From Leptodactylus fallax (lineage: Eukaryota > Chordata > Amphibia > Anura > Leptodactylidae), in assembly GCA_947044405.1 (NCBI GenBank), contig CAMRHE010000068.1:1056001-1120000 (forward strand): DNA of 64,000 bases, in the 5' to 3' direction. The position numbers and the translations under genes were made by a program. Under the pieces are notes generated by a model, which saw only the letters and a list, made by a program, of their open reading frames with translations, did no database searches and was not told where the DNA came from. Below, piece after piece: positions 34,783 through 47,920 of the stretch. How positions within the stretch are numbered: position 1 is the stretch's first letter; each line of letters starts with the position of its first letter.

Positions 34783-36807
34783 CATAGTCAGCACAGCCCC
34801 GTATAATAGTCAGCACAGCCCCTTATAATAGTCAGCACAGCCCCTTATAATAACCAGCACAGTCCATTATAATAGTCAGCACAGCCCCTTATAATAACCA
34901 GCACAGTCCATTATAATAGTCAGCACAGCCCCTTATAATAACCAGCACAGCCCATTATAATAACCAGCACAGCCCCTCCCCTTATAATAGTCCGCACAGC
35001 CCCTTCCCCTTATAATAGTCAGCAGAGCCCCTTATAATAACCAGCACAGCCCCTTATAATAACCAGCACAGTCCATTATAATAACCAGCACAGCCCATTA
35101 TAATAACCAGCACAGCCCATTATAATAACCAGCACAGCCCCTCCCCTTATAATAGTCCGCACAGCCCCTTCCCCTTATAATAGTCAGCACAGCCCCTTAT
35201 AATAACCAGCACAGCCCCTTATAATAACCAGCACAGCCCATTATAATAACCAGCACAGCCCCTCCCCTTATAATAGGCCGCACAGCCCCTTCCCCTTATA
35301 ATAGTCAGCACAGCCCCTTATAATAGTAAGCATAGCCCCTTCCCTTATAATAGTCAGCACAGCCCCTTATAATAGTCAGCACAGCCCCTTCCCTTATAAT
35401 AGTCAGCACAGCCCCTCCCCTTATAATAGTCAGCACAGCCCCTTCCCCTTATAATAGCACAGCCCCTTATAATAGTCAGCACAGCCCCTTCCCTTATAAT
35501 AGTCAGCACAGCCCCTTCCCTTATAATAGTCAGCACAGCCCCTTATAATATTCAGCACAGCCCCTTCCCTTATAATAGTCAGCACAGCCACTTATAATAG
35601 TCAGCACAGTCCCTTATAATAGTCAGCACAGCCCCTTATAATAGTCAGCACAGCCCCTTCCCTTATAATAGTCAGCACAGCCCCTTATAATAGTCAGCAC
35701 AGTCCCTTATAATAGTCAGCACAGCCCCTTCCCCTTATAATAGTCAGCACAGCCCCTTATAATAGTAAGCATAGCCCCTTCCCTTATAATAGTCAGCATA
35801 GCTCCTTATAATAGTCAGCACAGCCCCTTCCCTTATAATAGTCAGCACAGCCCCTTCCCTTATAATAGTCAGCACAGCCCCTTCCCTTATAATTGTCAGC
35901 ACAGCCCCTTATAATAGTCAGCACAGCCCCTTATAATAGTCAGCACAGTCCCATATAATAGTCAGCACAGCCCCTTATAATAGTCAGCACAGTCCCTTAT
36001 AATAACCAGCACAACCCCTTATAATAGTCAGCACAGTCCCTTATAATAGTCAGCACAGCCCCTTATAATAGTCAGCACAGTCCCTTATAATAGTCAGCAC
36101 AGCCCCTTATAATAGTCAGCACAGCCCCTTCCCTTATAATAGTCAGCACAGTCCCTTATAATAGTCAGCACAGCCCCTTATAATAACCAGCACAGCCCCT
36201 TATAATAGTCAGCACAGCCCCTTCCCTTATAATAGTCAGCACAGTCCCTTATAATAGTCAGCACAGCCCCTTATAATAGTCAGCACAGCCCCTTATAATA
36301 ACCAGCACAGCCCCTTCCCTTATAATAGTCAGCACAGCCCCTTATAATAACCAGCACAGCCCCTTCCCTTATAATAGTCAGCACAGTCCCTTATAATAGT
36401 CAGCACAGCCCCTTATAATAACCAGCACAGCCCCTTCCCTTATAATAGTCAGCACAGCCCCTTATAATAGTCAGCACAGCCCCTTATAATAACCAGCACA
36501 GCCCCTTCCCTTATAATAGTCAGCACAGCCCCTTATAATAGTCAGCACAGTCCCTTATAATAACCAGCACAGCCCCTTATAATAACCAGCACAGCCCCTT
36601 ATAATAACCAGCACAGCCCCTTATAATAACCAGCACAGCCCCTTCCCTTATAATAGTCAGCATAGCCCCTTATAATAGTCAACACAGCCCCTTATAATAA
36701 CCAGCACAGCCCCTTATAATAACCAGCACAGCCCCTTATAATAACCAGCACATACCCTTTCCTTATAATAACCAGCACAGCCCCTTACCTTATAATAGTC
36801 AGCACAC
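34783..36807 (+). repeat. 22-bp minisatellite, roughly 80 copies
   Basis: The unit is TATAATAGTCAGCACAGCCC plus CT. Two recurrent variants are AACCAGCACAG in place of AGTCAGCACAG, and an insertion that extends CCCCT to CCCCTTCCCCT or CCCCTTCCCT. Runs of the three unit types form irregular higher-order patterns (for example 34,955-35,165 resembles 35,070-35,290). There is no coding capacity. Confidence 0.96.
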
Positions 36808-37559
36808 CGGTCTATCAGTCCTTCCTATATGCTGCAGGATATAGTTCTAATAGGGTACAAAAAAATTGCAAAAGTGAAGTCAAATTTACCATATCATATT
36901 TTGTTTTCAATTTTGTAATTTTTTGGAAACCTTTCCATTTTTTAGTACATGAGGCCCACTGAATTTCTGGGATATTACAAGCGCCGAGCCTATTACTACA
37001 CCAGTCTAGTTCTTCATTTCTCTGCTTTATGTGTTACTTTTCTCCCCAAAAATCCTGCGTGCGGAGGTCACCGCTAACGCACTTCATTTTGGTTAAAAGC
37101 TTGTGAAGTTTTTGACATTTACCTGCCGTCTGCCAGCCACAGACCAAGCCAGGTCAGGCACAGACCAAGCCAGGTCAGGCGTTATCCACTTTGGGTCGTG
37201 ACTGGGAATGACAAGAAAATAATTTGTTCTACTTTTCCATCAGTTCACAAGACAAAAAAAAAAAAAAAAAAGGGCAAACCAGCGCAGAGTCCAGAAATAA
37301 ATATTTGGATCGTCCATGTGTTTGTAAAAAAAAATACAACAAAGTGCTTGCTCTGCCATGTAACTAATAGACGGATTGAATCATTTTCTTTTCCTCTCTA
37401 ATGGCATGCGTAATTGCTCCAGGTTTTCAGGCGTCCTTCACCCGCACTTATTTCGATTAGTGACTGATGCATTTCCATGGTAACACACAGCAGAGAAAGA
37501 ACCCGTTGCTAGAGTGTGGGCACGGAGAGATGTGGTCCTTATTCTGAGCTTACAACTTG
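36808..37559. other. No gene; one X-box-like site
   Basis: Unique DNA with an A run at 37,254-37,271. A short direct duplication of ACAGACCAAGCCAGGTCAGG lies at about 37,140-37,178. TTTCCATGGTAACACAC near 37,473 resembles an RFX X-box half-site pair. No exon is recognised. Confidence 0.35.
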
Positions 37560-38525
37560 TGTAAAATAACACATTCCTCCTTCCCGGGCTCTTTTTTTTT
37601 TCCCTTTCCTGTCCCGAAAAAGAAAAAAAAAAAAAAAGAAGGAACCTTGCACCTAATGTGCCCTGCTGAATTTTTTTTTATTGTTAATTTTTGTAATTTT
37701 TTTGTATTTTTTTTTTATTTCATTTTACAAAAAAAAGGGAACAAACGCCCATTTTTATTTTTTTTTTTTTGCCTGTGTGGATATTTATAGGATTTACAAA
37801 GTTTAATCCAGCATGTGGGAATATAATGCATGAAGTGATGTGAACAACCTCAGGGGCAGAGAGGTGATCTCTTGGAATGTGGGGTCCGGACATCTCCGTG
37901 TGAGATGGTCACATCTAGCTTGGAAACTATGGCAGACAGTTCCAAATTCAAGAAGAAAGTGCATTTCGGAGGTACTGTAGGACGTGTCTGTGATTTTTTT
38001 TTTTTTTTTTGTGTATTTTTGTAGACAAAATTTACATGAAGGAAGCTATAAAGGGGGGAAATAGCCCATGTTCCTGTTGTCAAATTATGCTATGTTTTAA
38101 TTTTTTTTAATTTTTTTTTTTTTTACATTTTATTTGACTTTTGTTCTTATTGATTTTTGATTGCTATTTATTTATTTCCCTTTATTCATTTTGCATTTTT
38201 TTTTATTTTTGTGCACTTTATTTTACCTCTATTTTTATTCATATTTTTTTTTTACATTTTATTTTACCTCTATCTTTATTCATTTCAGTTTAATTTTTTT
38301 TTAATTGTTTTATTTTATTAATTTTAATTGAATTATTATGCATTTAGTTTTACCTCTATTTTTATTCATTTTGGTTTAATTCTTTTTTAAATTGTTTTAT
38401 TTTTATATTTATTTTTATGCATTTTATTTTACCTCTATTTTTATTTTATTTATTTATGTATTATTTTTTTCTTATATTTTATTAAACCTTTATGTTGTTT
38501 TTAATTATTTTATTCTTTTATGTAG
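37560..38525 (+). repeat. T-rich low-complexity DNA with a degenerate ~80-bp repeat
   Basis: The stretch is dominated by T runs and ATTT. Within 38,205-38,450 the phrase TTTATTTTACCTCTATTTTT recurs near 38,217, 38,259, 38,343 and 38,421, so part of it is a degenerate tandem repeat. The direction of any transcription is unknown. It could be an old retroelement tail that expanded. Confidence 0.7.
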
Positions 38526-39823
38526 TTTAACATGATGGTTCTGCTTCCCTGTTTCATGATACGATATAATATTTGTAGCAATCGGCATGTTCTTAGATAA
38601 GGTGTGGTAGATTTATGAGCTGTATTATTAGTCTTTTTTTTATCTCGATGTTGTACATTTTTCTCCTTTTGTTTAGTAGTGTTTTTGTTTTGCACGTTTT
38701 TATATTTGCTGGTTCAGTGACTGCCAGTTTCCCTGTGTGAATGAAATCCGTATTTATCATCAGCCGAGCAGACAGACAGCTGTCACCCGCCCTGAACATG
38801 CAGTAAATGGGTTATGCTTTTATGTATCGGATGCTGTCATCCACAGCACACACGTTGCTAGTGCAAATCCTCAATGTGCCTTGACTTGAGCAGTTGCGCT
38901 AGGACTGGGGAGTGTCAGTCGTGGTCTCCAGTCTGTTTCGTGAAGAGCACATGGTTGGGGGTTACTCCTGGACTCCATAGTCTGCTACTTTCTTTGCAAA
39001 AGTCCAATGTGGTGGTCATGGGGGGCAGCCAGAAAATTGATATACAGCTATAGAGTGGGTTTGTGGAACTACAAGTCTCAGCCGGTCTACAACAGCTAGT
39101 CAAGACAGATTAATGATAGAGGTTGTTCGTACGGAATTACCATCCATTTTCTATTAGTGGGCGGGGGGGTGGTGAGCACATGGAAATGAAAGACAAAAAC
39201 TTGCAATTTGGGTGCGTTCACTTGCAGCGTATAAATTTGGGTTTTTGATTTGCACCTTCTCACACGGCATCCTTTGCGTAATTTTTTTTTTGCTTTTTTT
39301 TGTCTTTTTTTCTGCTTTTGCTTTTTGTACGGTTCAGGGATCTGAGGGCTGAGCCTTCAGTGTGCAGCCTCATGCCTCGCTTCCCGTTTTGTAATTAAAG
39401 GCTTGGGTTGGTAATTATAGGCCACAGGAAGACAATGGCGTATACACCAGCATTCTGCAAGGGTCTTCTCTAAAGGGTGCGGGGACATTTGAAGCAGTGG
39501 GTCAAATGTCGTGCTACAGAGTGCCTTTTCCCCTAAGCACATTGGGGTGGCCATTTTAGCCTCTGGGTCTGTCATTACAGTGAAATCATTGTATTTTGGC
39601 GTCCTGTAGTGACCTCATTGTCGGTTGGCGCTTTCACTTGTTTCTTAGAGCATTCGGGTTCTTACATCCAAAATAGATTTTTGACAAGTATTTTGCTCAT
39701 GTAAATTCTAAGGTGACAAAAATCAATAATTTTATTTTATAGTAGTAAAGTTTTATGTTCTGTGTACAGTAGAATTAATTTCCGACATATACTTTGTCTC
39801 ATTGTATACTGTGTGATGCTTCA
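38526..39823. other. No gene recognised
   Basis: Unique DNA with T runs near 38,633 and 39,280-39,310. No exon, RNA gene or complete element is visible. Confidence 0.4.
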
Positions 39824-40737
39824 GCCTGTCCCTGCGGCCTCCTACTTGTGATAGGATTCTCCCTATCAGCTTTTACAAACAGGGATGCAGGGACAGCATC
39901 ATGAAGCTGAATTTCATAGAAATACACTGAAGATTCTGCACACAGCACACATAGTATATAAGAGAAGTGTCAGCCAGGGTAGAGCAGTGTGAAGTAGACA
40001 ACACAGAGTATAGACAGGCAGTGTGAATTGAGGAAGCAGTAAGAATCTGCATCTCATAGAATACACTGGCTATTCTGCACATAGTACAGACAGGGAGTTT
40101 AAGTCAGGGTAGAGCACTATGAAGCTGTATCTCATAGAAAATACACTGAAGATTCTGCACACAGCACACATAGTATAGAAGAGAAGTGTCAGCCAGGGTA
40201 GAGCAGTGTGAAGTAGACAACACACAGTTAGTATAGACAGGCAGTGTAAATCGAGGGAGCAGTAAGAAGCTGCATCTCATAGAATACACTGGATATTCTG
40301 CACATAGTACAGACAGGGAGTTTGAGTCAGGGTAGAGCACTATGAAGCTGTATCTCATAGAAAATACACTGAAGATTCTGCACGCAGCACACACAGATGG
40401 TATAGAGAGGCAGTGTGAATGGGGGAGACGTTTAAAACTGTATTTCATAGAAATACACAGGAGAACCTGCACACAGCACACACAATGGTATAAAGTGGCA
40501 GCTTGAATGGGGGAGACATGTGAAGCTGTATATCTCAGAAAATACACTGGAGATTTTGCGCACAGCACACACAGATAGTATAGACAGACAGGATGAGTCA
40601 GGGGAGAGCAGTGTGAAGCTGTATCTCATAGAAATACACTGAAGATTCTGCACACAGTATAGCAGGACAGTGTGAATAGCGGGAGTAATGAGTAGCTGCG
40701 TCTTTTAGGATACACTGGAGATTCTGCACACAGTGTG
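39824..40737 (-). repeat. ~85-bp minisatellite plus flank, copy 2 (inverted)
   Basis: Units carry ATAGAAATACACTGAAGATT followed by CTGCACACAGCACAC, and ...GTGTGAAGCTGTATCTC. This is the complement of the repeat at 1-362. Pairs of units form a ~220-bp higher-order repeat (compare about 39,904 with 40,124). The left flank (39,824-39,897) is a hairpin: GCCTGTCCCTGC pairs with GCAGGGACAGC, and the arms run on through CTTGTGATAGG / CCTATCAGC. Part of this flank (TTTGTAAAAGCTGATAGGGA on the complement) matches the flank at about 373-396. Confidence 0.85.
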
Positions 40738-43158
40738 AGTCAGGGGGAGGTTATGTAACTCCACAACTACTTGTTGTATGGACTCGCCTTCTATGTCACT
40801 GTACTCGTGGTCTCTTCTACGGTGCTGTATGTGTGGTGAATACAGAGGTACAAAGAGGACAGAGCTTGGAGTGGTGAGGCCTGAGAGCTGCCTGGTGGGA
40901 TTCCATAAATGATGAAAGTCCTGCACACAGGAGACACTGACAACTTGTCTACACAGGAGAGCCTGCTCTGGACCGGTAGTCAGGCCGGGATCACAGCCTT
41001 TAGAGGCCACCATAGATGGCAGTAGAAGTCGCACGTGACCATCTGACTGGCAATCTGTTGGTTGAGCCACTTTCCACATTAGTTATTAAGAGTGGTCCAG
41101 CTTTTTGGGAAGTGTTACCTTTTTTTTGCATATTTTTTTTTCCAAACAAAATTCCAAAAACTTGCGCACAATTTTGTGTGATCACGACATAAAGAAGTCT
41201 CGAAAGTTTCAGAACATCTCCAGCTTTACAGGATACTTTTCTCTAATTCCTCACTATTTAGAAGATCTATGCTTGCTGTCAGTGAATGGAAACATTGATT
41301 GCCAACACCCAGAGGCTCAAAACCTGTTTTGACTATCAGCTGACACCAGGAGGCGCTACAACAGACGGCTTGAATGTAATGGAGCAGGTTTTCATTTCCT
41401 GACCATATGAAGCACAGAGTATACATTTATAGTACTGTGGGCGCCTGTTTTATGGCACAGGCAGGATTTTTGAATGTTGTCGTCGTCCATGTCACTGTAT
41501 GGAAAAAGAGGGTTTGGCCTAAAGGACACTCAATTTTGGGTTCCATTTACAATGACTTATGTGTGAATTACACCTGGCTGACATACATATGGGTCTCTGG
41601 TGCAAGGACATCTCTGTCAAATATTAAGACATCTCTAAATTTTTGGCTCATCTCACACCAGTGCAGCGGCTGAGGACTGGTATACTGTACGCTGGTCTTA
41701 ATAAATGTGCCGCAACGAGTCCACGTACCGCTAGCTCTGCTCTCCAAGGAAAACCAGCAAAAAAAAAAAACAAGGGGCACAGTGCCCTACTGCCTTGTTG
41801 GTTTAGTATTGGTGGGGATCTCCGCACCCAGACCCCAACATTTTTGACACATCACTGTGATATTAACCCCTTCCCAACACCCATCGTAATAATATGGCGG
41901 ATATCGGATCTTTTAAATACGGCGCCTTCTCAGATGCTGAGCGGGCCCCATTGTCGCTGGGTCAATGCTGTTTTACATAGTGTTGCCCGCTGACAATGGC
42001 CACGGTTCGTGTCCTCGCTAATCGCAGGCATTAACCCTTCCAGTGCCACAGTAAATGTGACAAAGCCAGGTGAGTGGGTGCCGCCATATTGGGTTTCTGT
42101 CCCTCTATTATCAGTTTATATCTAGGTTTTGTGTTCCTATAAGTTCACATCTTTTGCGCAGTATAAGGCCTGAGGTCGCGCCCAGCAGCGTTCCTGCTCA
42201 CATAGGGGTAATACTCCAGTCACACGGGTCCCCAGTTTTCGGGCTCCCGTCGTACTTTTGCTTCTCTAGCTTTTGGGTAAAAACAATGGTTGCACCCCTG
42301 AACTAGAACGTTGTGAAGGTGAAAAGGCCCCACGTTGCAGAAACACAGCTTTTTTTGATGCAGATTTTGCTGCAATTTTTTGAGCCAAAGCCAAGAATGG
42401 CTAAAAGAGGAATGGGAAATATACAGGAAGCTTTAAAAAAAAAAAAAAAAAAAACGCAACAAAATCTGCAACAATACCAGCGTAATAGTAAAGTGACAAA
42501 CCACAGCATGCAAAGACTGTACTGTAGAAAGCACGAAAGACGCCGCCCGAGGCATATTTGGAACGAAAGTGGTACGATGACTCAGCAACAAATTTAAAGT
42601 GATAGTTGCCTCGAAATACACGTTGCAAAACATGAGTCATCACATTCCCATTAACAAAACCTCTAAATACGAAGTAGACAATGTACTAATGTGACGCACA
42701 GAACAAACCACATTGAAGACACACGCACATACCTATTGTGTGTGGGAGCGTATGTCAGTCACATGCTGTGGAACGGGGAGGCTTCCACCATCTTACACCG
42801 GAAACATGTCGCTGTCAGCCTGGCCGATTCTGTCCCAAACAGCCTTCCAGAAATCCTGCAGAAAACATGAGGGTTATTCTCTTGCTGATCGGCTCCATTT
42901 TAAGATTGAGACTGATGTGGGGGCGTGCTTAGCCAAGGGGCAGGGCTTCACAATTTGTTCTACTTAGAAGGGGGGAGGCTCCTGCTGCAGCCAGTTGTCT
43001 TACAGCCTTTCACAGGGCAGTCAGGAGAAGGCTGATCTCCTGGGGCGCAAAGATTTCTCAGTTTTATCTGTAATAGACAAAATAGGATCAAGGGAAATGA
43101 AGAGAGGAAGGGCAGGGACATTTTTATGTGTTTAAGCAATTTTTCTGTTAGTGAACTT
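40738..43158. other. No gene recognised
   Basis: No exon or RNA gene is supported. A and T runs lie at 41,120-41,140, 41,760-41,771 and 42,435-42,454. A fragment at 41,560-41,760 (TCTGGTGCAAGGACATC, TTGGCTCATCTCACACCAG) looks like a dispersed repeat without definable ends. Confidence 0.4.
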
Positions 43159-43395
43159 TTAAAGGGATATCTAGTATTTGAAAAATTATTCACTATTTGC
43201 ATATTCTCTTGGCCTTAAAACCTCCACTTTCGGGACTTCCTCTTGGTGATGTCATAAGGGGGGGCGGCTGTTCAATAATTAAGCTAGCCCCCTTCTCCAT
43301 GATTGGTGCACAGACAGGGAAGGGGCTGGCTTAGCTAATGAACTGAGGCCCCTTAGAGGGGAGGAGCTCTTTATATCTCTGGACAACCCCTTTAA
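43159..43395. mobile_element. TTAA-bounded MITE-like element
   Basis: Both ends carry TTAA adjacent to AGGGATATCTAG on the left and CTGGACAACCCCT on the right. The right terminus, read inward, is AGGGGTTGTCCAG, the family end. About 237 bp, with ATGATGTCATAAGGGGG-like and GGCTGGCTTAGCTAATG phrases inside. No coding capacity. Confidence 0.5.
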
Positions 43396-44124
43396 TTAGA
43401 GGAGCATCATAAGTAGTCACCTCAGTCCAACCTTATGTCTTGCACATACGGTACCATTGACATTTTTCTATACATTTTTTGTAAATCCTTTTATAGGGAA
43501 CCCGTAACTTATCTCAAATCTGCAGTGAATACGAAACGCAATCCACAAGTAACACCGGCAGATTTTGCCACGTAATATTCAGAGCGGACACCATAGAAGA
43601 CTAATCTTGGTTATTATGAGGATATGACGAAGCAGACCGCAGAGTTCACATATCCCTATTACTGTAACATTAGCTGCAGCAGGTGTGAGGAAGGTTTTTG
43701 TTTTTTTTATATGTCTAAAATATTCTTAATAGGGATGTATTCACATATGGCAGACTTATTGTTACAACTAAATATCAGTAACTTTCATCTCAAAGAGTTG
43801 GTGTTGGGAGCAAGCTGAGTCATTTCTGCAAGATTCATTTAGGTGAATGGGAAAATCATGGAAATTTCTGCAACAAATCAGCTGTGTGTGAATTTACTGA
43901 AGGACGGTTTCAGTGGAGGTTAATAGAAGCAGGTTTGTGTACCCGAGGTGTGGCAGCAAGAACTGAACGACCACGGGTCTAATGATCTGGATTCACAACA
44001 TCATAGGGATTTATGATGCTGTCAGTCCAGGTCATTAGGCCCACAGATAGACTGTGATTTGTGGCTATAATATGGGCATGCAATGTACGCGTATTGTACT
44101 CATCTGAAATGGTGAAGTAAGTTT
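43396..44124. other. No gene recognised
   Basis: Unique DNA before the third 97-bp array. Nothing recognisable. Confidence 0.4.
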
Positions 44125-46853
44125 TACATTACTTATCCTGTACTGATCCTGAGTTACATCCTGTATTATACTCCAGAGCTGCACTCACTATTCTGCTGGC
44201 GCAGTCACTGTGTGAATACATTACATTACTTATCCTGTACTGATCCTGAGTTACATCCTGTATTATACTCCAGAGCTGCGCTCACTATTCTGCTGGCGCA
44301 GTCACTGTGTACATACATTACATTACTTATCCTGTACTGATCCTGAGTTACATCCTGTATTATACTCCAGAGCTGCGCTCACTATTCTGCTGGTGCAGTC
44401 ACTGTGTACATACATTACATTACTTATCCTGTACTGATCCTGAGTTACATCCTGTATTATACTCCAGAGCTGCACTCACTCTTCTGCTGGTGCAGTCACT
44501 GTGTGAATACATTACATTACTTATCCTGTACTGATCCTGAGTTACATCCTGTATTATACTCCAGAGCTGCACTCACTATTCTGCTGGCGCAGTCACTGTG
44601 TACATACATTACATTACTTATCCTGTACTGATCCTGAGTTACATCCTGTATTATACTCCAGAGCTGCACTCACTCTTCTGCTGGTGCAGTCACTGTGTAC
44701 ATACATTACATTACTTATCCTGTACTGATCCTGAGTTACATCCTGTATTATACTCCAGAGCTGCACTCACTATTCTGCTGGCGCAGTCACTGTGTACATA
44801 CATTACATTACTTATCCTGTACTGATCCTGAGTTACATCCTGTATTATACCCCAGAGCTGCACTCACTATTCTGCTGGTACAGTCACTGTGTACATACAT
44901 TACATTACTTATCCTGTACTGATCCTGAGTTACATCCTGTATTATACTCCAGAGCTGTGCTCACTATTCTGCTGGTGCAGTCACTGTGTACATACATTAC
45001 ATTACTTATCCTGTACTGGTCCTGAGTTACATCCTGTATTATACTCCAGAGCTGCGCTCACTATTCTGCTGGTGCAGTCACTGTGTACATACATTACATT
45101 ACTTATCCTGTACTGATCCTGAGTTACATCCTGTATTATACTCCAGAGCTGCGCTCACTATTCTGCTGGTGCAGTCACTGTGTACATACATTACATTACT
45201 TATCCTGTACTGATCCTGAGTTACATCCTGTATTATACTCCAGAGCTGCACTCACTATTCTGCTGGTACAGTCACTGTGTGAATACATTACATTACTTAT
45301 CCTGTACTGATCCTGAGTTACATCCTGTATTATACTCCAGAGCTGCACTCACTCTTCTGCTGGTGCAGTCACTGTGTACATACATTACATTACTTATCCT
45401 GTATTATACTCCAGAGCTGCACTCACTATTCTGCTGGTACAGTTACTGTGTACATACATTACATTACTTATCCTGTACTGATCCTGAGTTACATCCTGTA
45501 TTATACTCCAGAGCTGCACTCACTATTCTGCTGGTGCAGTCACTGTGTACATACATTACATTACTTATCCTGTACTGATCCTGAGTTACATCCTGTATTA
45601 TACTCCAGAGCTGCGCTCACTATTCTGCTGGTGCAGTCACTGTGTACATACATTACATTACTTATCCTGTACTGATCCTGAGTTACATCCTGTATTATAT
45701 TCCAGAGCTGTGCTCACTATTCTGCTGGTACAGTCACTGTGTACATACATTACATTACTTATCCTGTACTGATCCTGAGTTACATCCTGTATTATACTCC
45801 AGAGCTGCACTCACTCTTCTGCTGGTGCAGTCACTGTGTGAATACATTACATTACTTATCCTGTACTGATCCTGAGTTACATCCTGTATTATACTCCAGA
45901 GCTGCACTCACTATTCTGCTGGTACAGTCACTGTGTACATACATTACATTACTTATCCTGTACTGATCCTGAGTTACATCCTGTATTATATTCCAGAGCT
46001 GTGCTCACTATTCTGCTGGTACAGTCACTGTGTACATACATTACATTACTTATCCTGTACTGATCCTGAGTTACATCCTGTATTATATTCCAGAGCTGTG
46101 CTCACTATTCTGCTGGTGCAGTCACTGTGTACATACATTACATTACATTACATTACATTACTTATCCTGTACTGATCCTGAGTTACATCCTGTATTATAC
46201 TCCAGAGCTGCACTCACTATTCTGCTGGTACAGTCACTGTGTGAATACATTACATTACTTATCCTGTACTGATCCTGAGCTACATCCTGTATTATACTCC
46301 AGAGCTGCGCTCACTGTTCTGCTGGTGCAGTCACTGTGTACATACATTACATTACTTATCCTGTACTGATCCTGAGTTACATCCTGTATTATACTCCAGA
46401 GCTGCGCTCACTGTTCTGCTGGTGCAGTCACTGTGTACATACATTACATTACTTATCCTGTACTGATCCTGAGTTACATCCTGTATTATACTCCAGAGCT
46501 GCGCTCACTATTCTGCTGGTGCAGTCACTGTGTACATACATTACATTACTTATCCTGTACTGATCCTGAGTTACATCCTGTATTATACTCCAGAGCTGCG
46601 CTCACTATTCTGCTGGTGCAGTCACTGTGTACATACATTACATTACTTAGCCTGTACTGATCCCGAGTTACATCCTGTATTATACTCCAGAGCTGCGCTC
46701 ACTATTCTGCTGGTGCAGTCACTGTGTACATACATTACATTACTTATCCTGTACTGATCCTGAGTTACATCCTGTATTATACTCCAGAGCTGCGCTCACT
46801 GTTCTGCTGGTGCAGTCACTGTGTACATACGTTACATTACTTATCCTGAGTTA
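44125..46853 (-). repeat. 97-bp minisatellite array C, about 28 copies (inverted)
   Basis: Same unit as arrays A and B but in the opposite orientation, and the largest of the three. Typical phrases are TACATTACATTACTTATCCT, GTACTGATCCTGAGTTACAT and CCAGAGCTGCACTCACTATT. One unit near 45,395 lacks about 26 bp (GTACTGATCC...). Another near 46,140 has ACATT expanded by 15 bp. Variants (GTGAATACATT, TATTCCAGAGCTGTGCTC) recur in neighbouring units, showing local spreading. It is not coding despite recurrent ~75-codon frames. Confidence 0.97.
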
Positions 46854-47039
46854 GATTTTACTTTTAAAACAATCACCATTGCTGCAGGATAGATAGATTA
46901 GATAGATAATAGATATGTATATAAGGATTTCATCGCCTCCTGTTCACATCTGTAGTTTAGCCTTCACATGCAGTAATTTTTACCATTATTACTGTGTATT
47001 ACTTATTCTGATGTTTTCTGTCACTCGGGCTGCAGGTTT
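46854..47039. repeat. GATA-type microsatellite and flank
   Basis: A short, imperfect GATAGATAGATTAGATAGAT run lies at about 46,890-46,915, directly after the 97-bp array. Confidence 0.6.
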
Positions 47040-47400
47040 GGTTATGTGACAGAATACTGGACTGTGACAGATTTTAGTGTTCTCTGGCACCAGACCGAGC
47101 GCAGACATTTAACATGCAGCCCCAGAGAAGGCGACCTTGTAATTAATTTTTGCTTGTTAATTAGCTCGATGCTTTACAGTATATGGTTGGCAGTCTGGTG
47201 GAATGATACATATAGGAAATCAATGTGAGCGTCATGTGCCGCCGCCGCGCTGCTAGATGCATCATTTTGGAATATTTGCTGTGTTTAATATATTACATCG
47301 ATCGCTCGCTAATTCATTTGGGCAAAGGACATAATAAATGTTAATGAGTGGATGCAGCAGACAGATGAGCGCGTCCTGCAGGTTGTATAGTCCTGACCTA
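47040..47400. promoter_or_regulatory. Candidate conserved non-coding element
   Basis: Unique sequence with CCTTGTAATTAATTTTTGC and TTGTTAATTAGCTCGATGC (47,138-47,172), TTTAATATATTACATCGATC and GCTAATTCATTTGGGC. The mix of TAATTA cores, GC-rich islands (GCCGCCGCCGCGCTGC near 47,238) and absence of repeats is typical of conserved enhancers. The call is inference. Confidence 0.3.
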
Positions 47401-47920
47401 AAGTCGTATATATGTATAAGAGGTGGATGTCCCTCATTAGCTCCTCACTGCCCGGCCACATAGGGCAGGTCTGTACCGGCTGTACACAGTGGATTGAATA
47501 TCGTTCACACAGTGCGGTTTTTGCGACACCATGCTTTACTTCTGTTGTTGCTTAACTTTTCCCCTTAATTTTAGTTGGAAAAAACACATGAGCATAAAAT
47601 GTACAGTAACATAGACATGAGATGGCTGGATAGAGATAGATAGATAGATAGAGATATATTAGAGAGATAGATATAGATAGAGATATTACATAGAAAAGAT
47701 ATTAATTAGATGGTTCCTTATGCTAATTTTAATATGAAATCTTACAAGGTGATGATTTTAATTGGTTTCAGAATTTTCCTTTTGTCTTTTCAAGAAACAC
47801 GGACGGACAGGACGAAAAAATTGTTTCGCCACTACACAGTTGGGTCATATGATAGTTTTGATGCTTCCAGGTAAGACATTTACATCATGTTTCTTGTGTG
47901 TGTGTGTGTGTGTATATACA
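47401..47920. repeat. GATA and TG microsatellites
   Basis: A GATAGATAGATAGATAGAGA-type run lies at about 47,630-47,695 and a TG run at 47,894-47,913 directly before the Tc1-type element. No gene is visible. Confidence 0.65.

Noticed and set aside
44307..46757. Series of ~75-codon frames repeated every 97 bp
   Set aside because: A 97-bp unit shifts frame by one each copy, giving overlapping identical frames. The product is repeat-derived.
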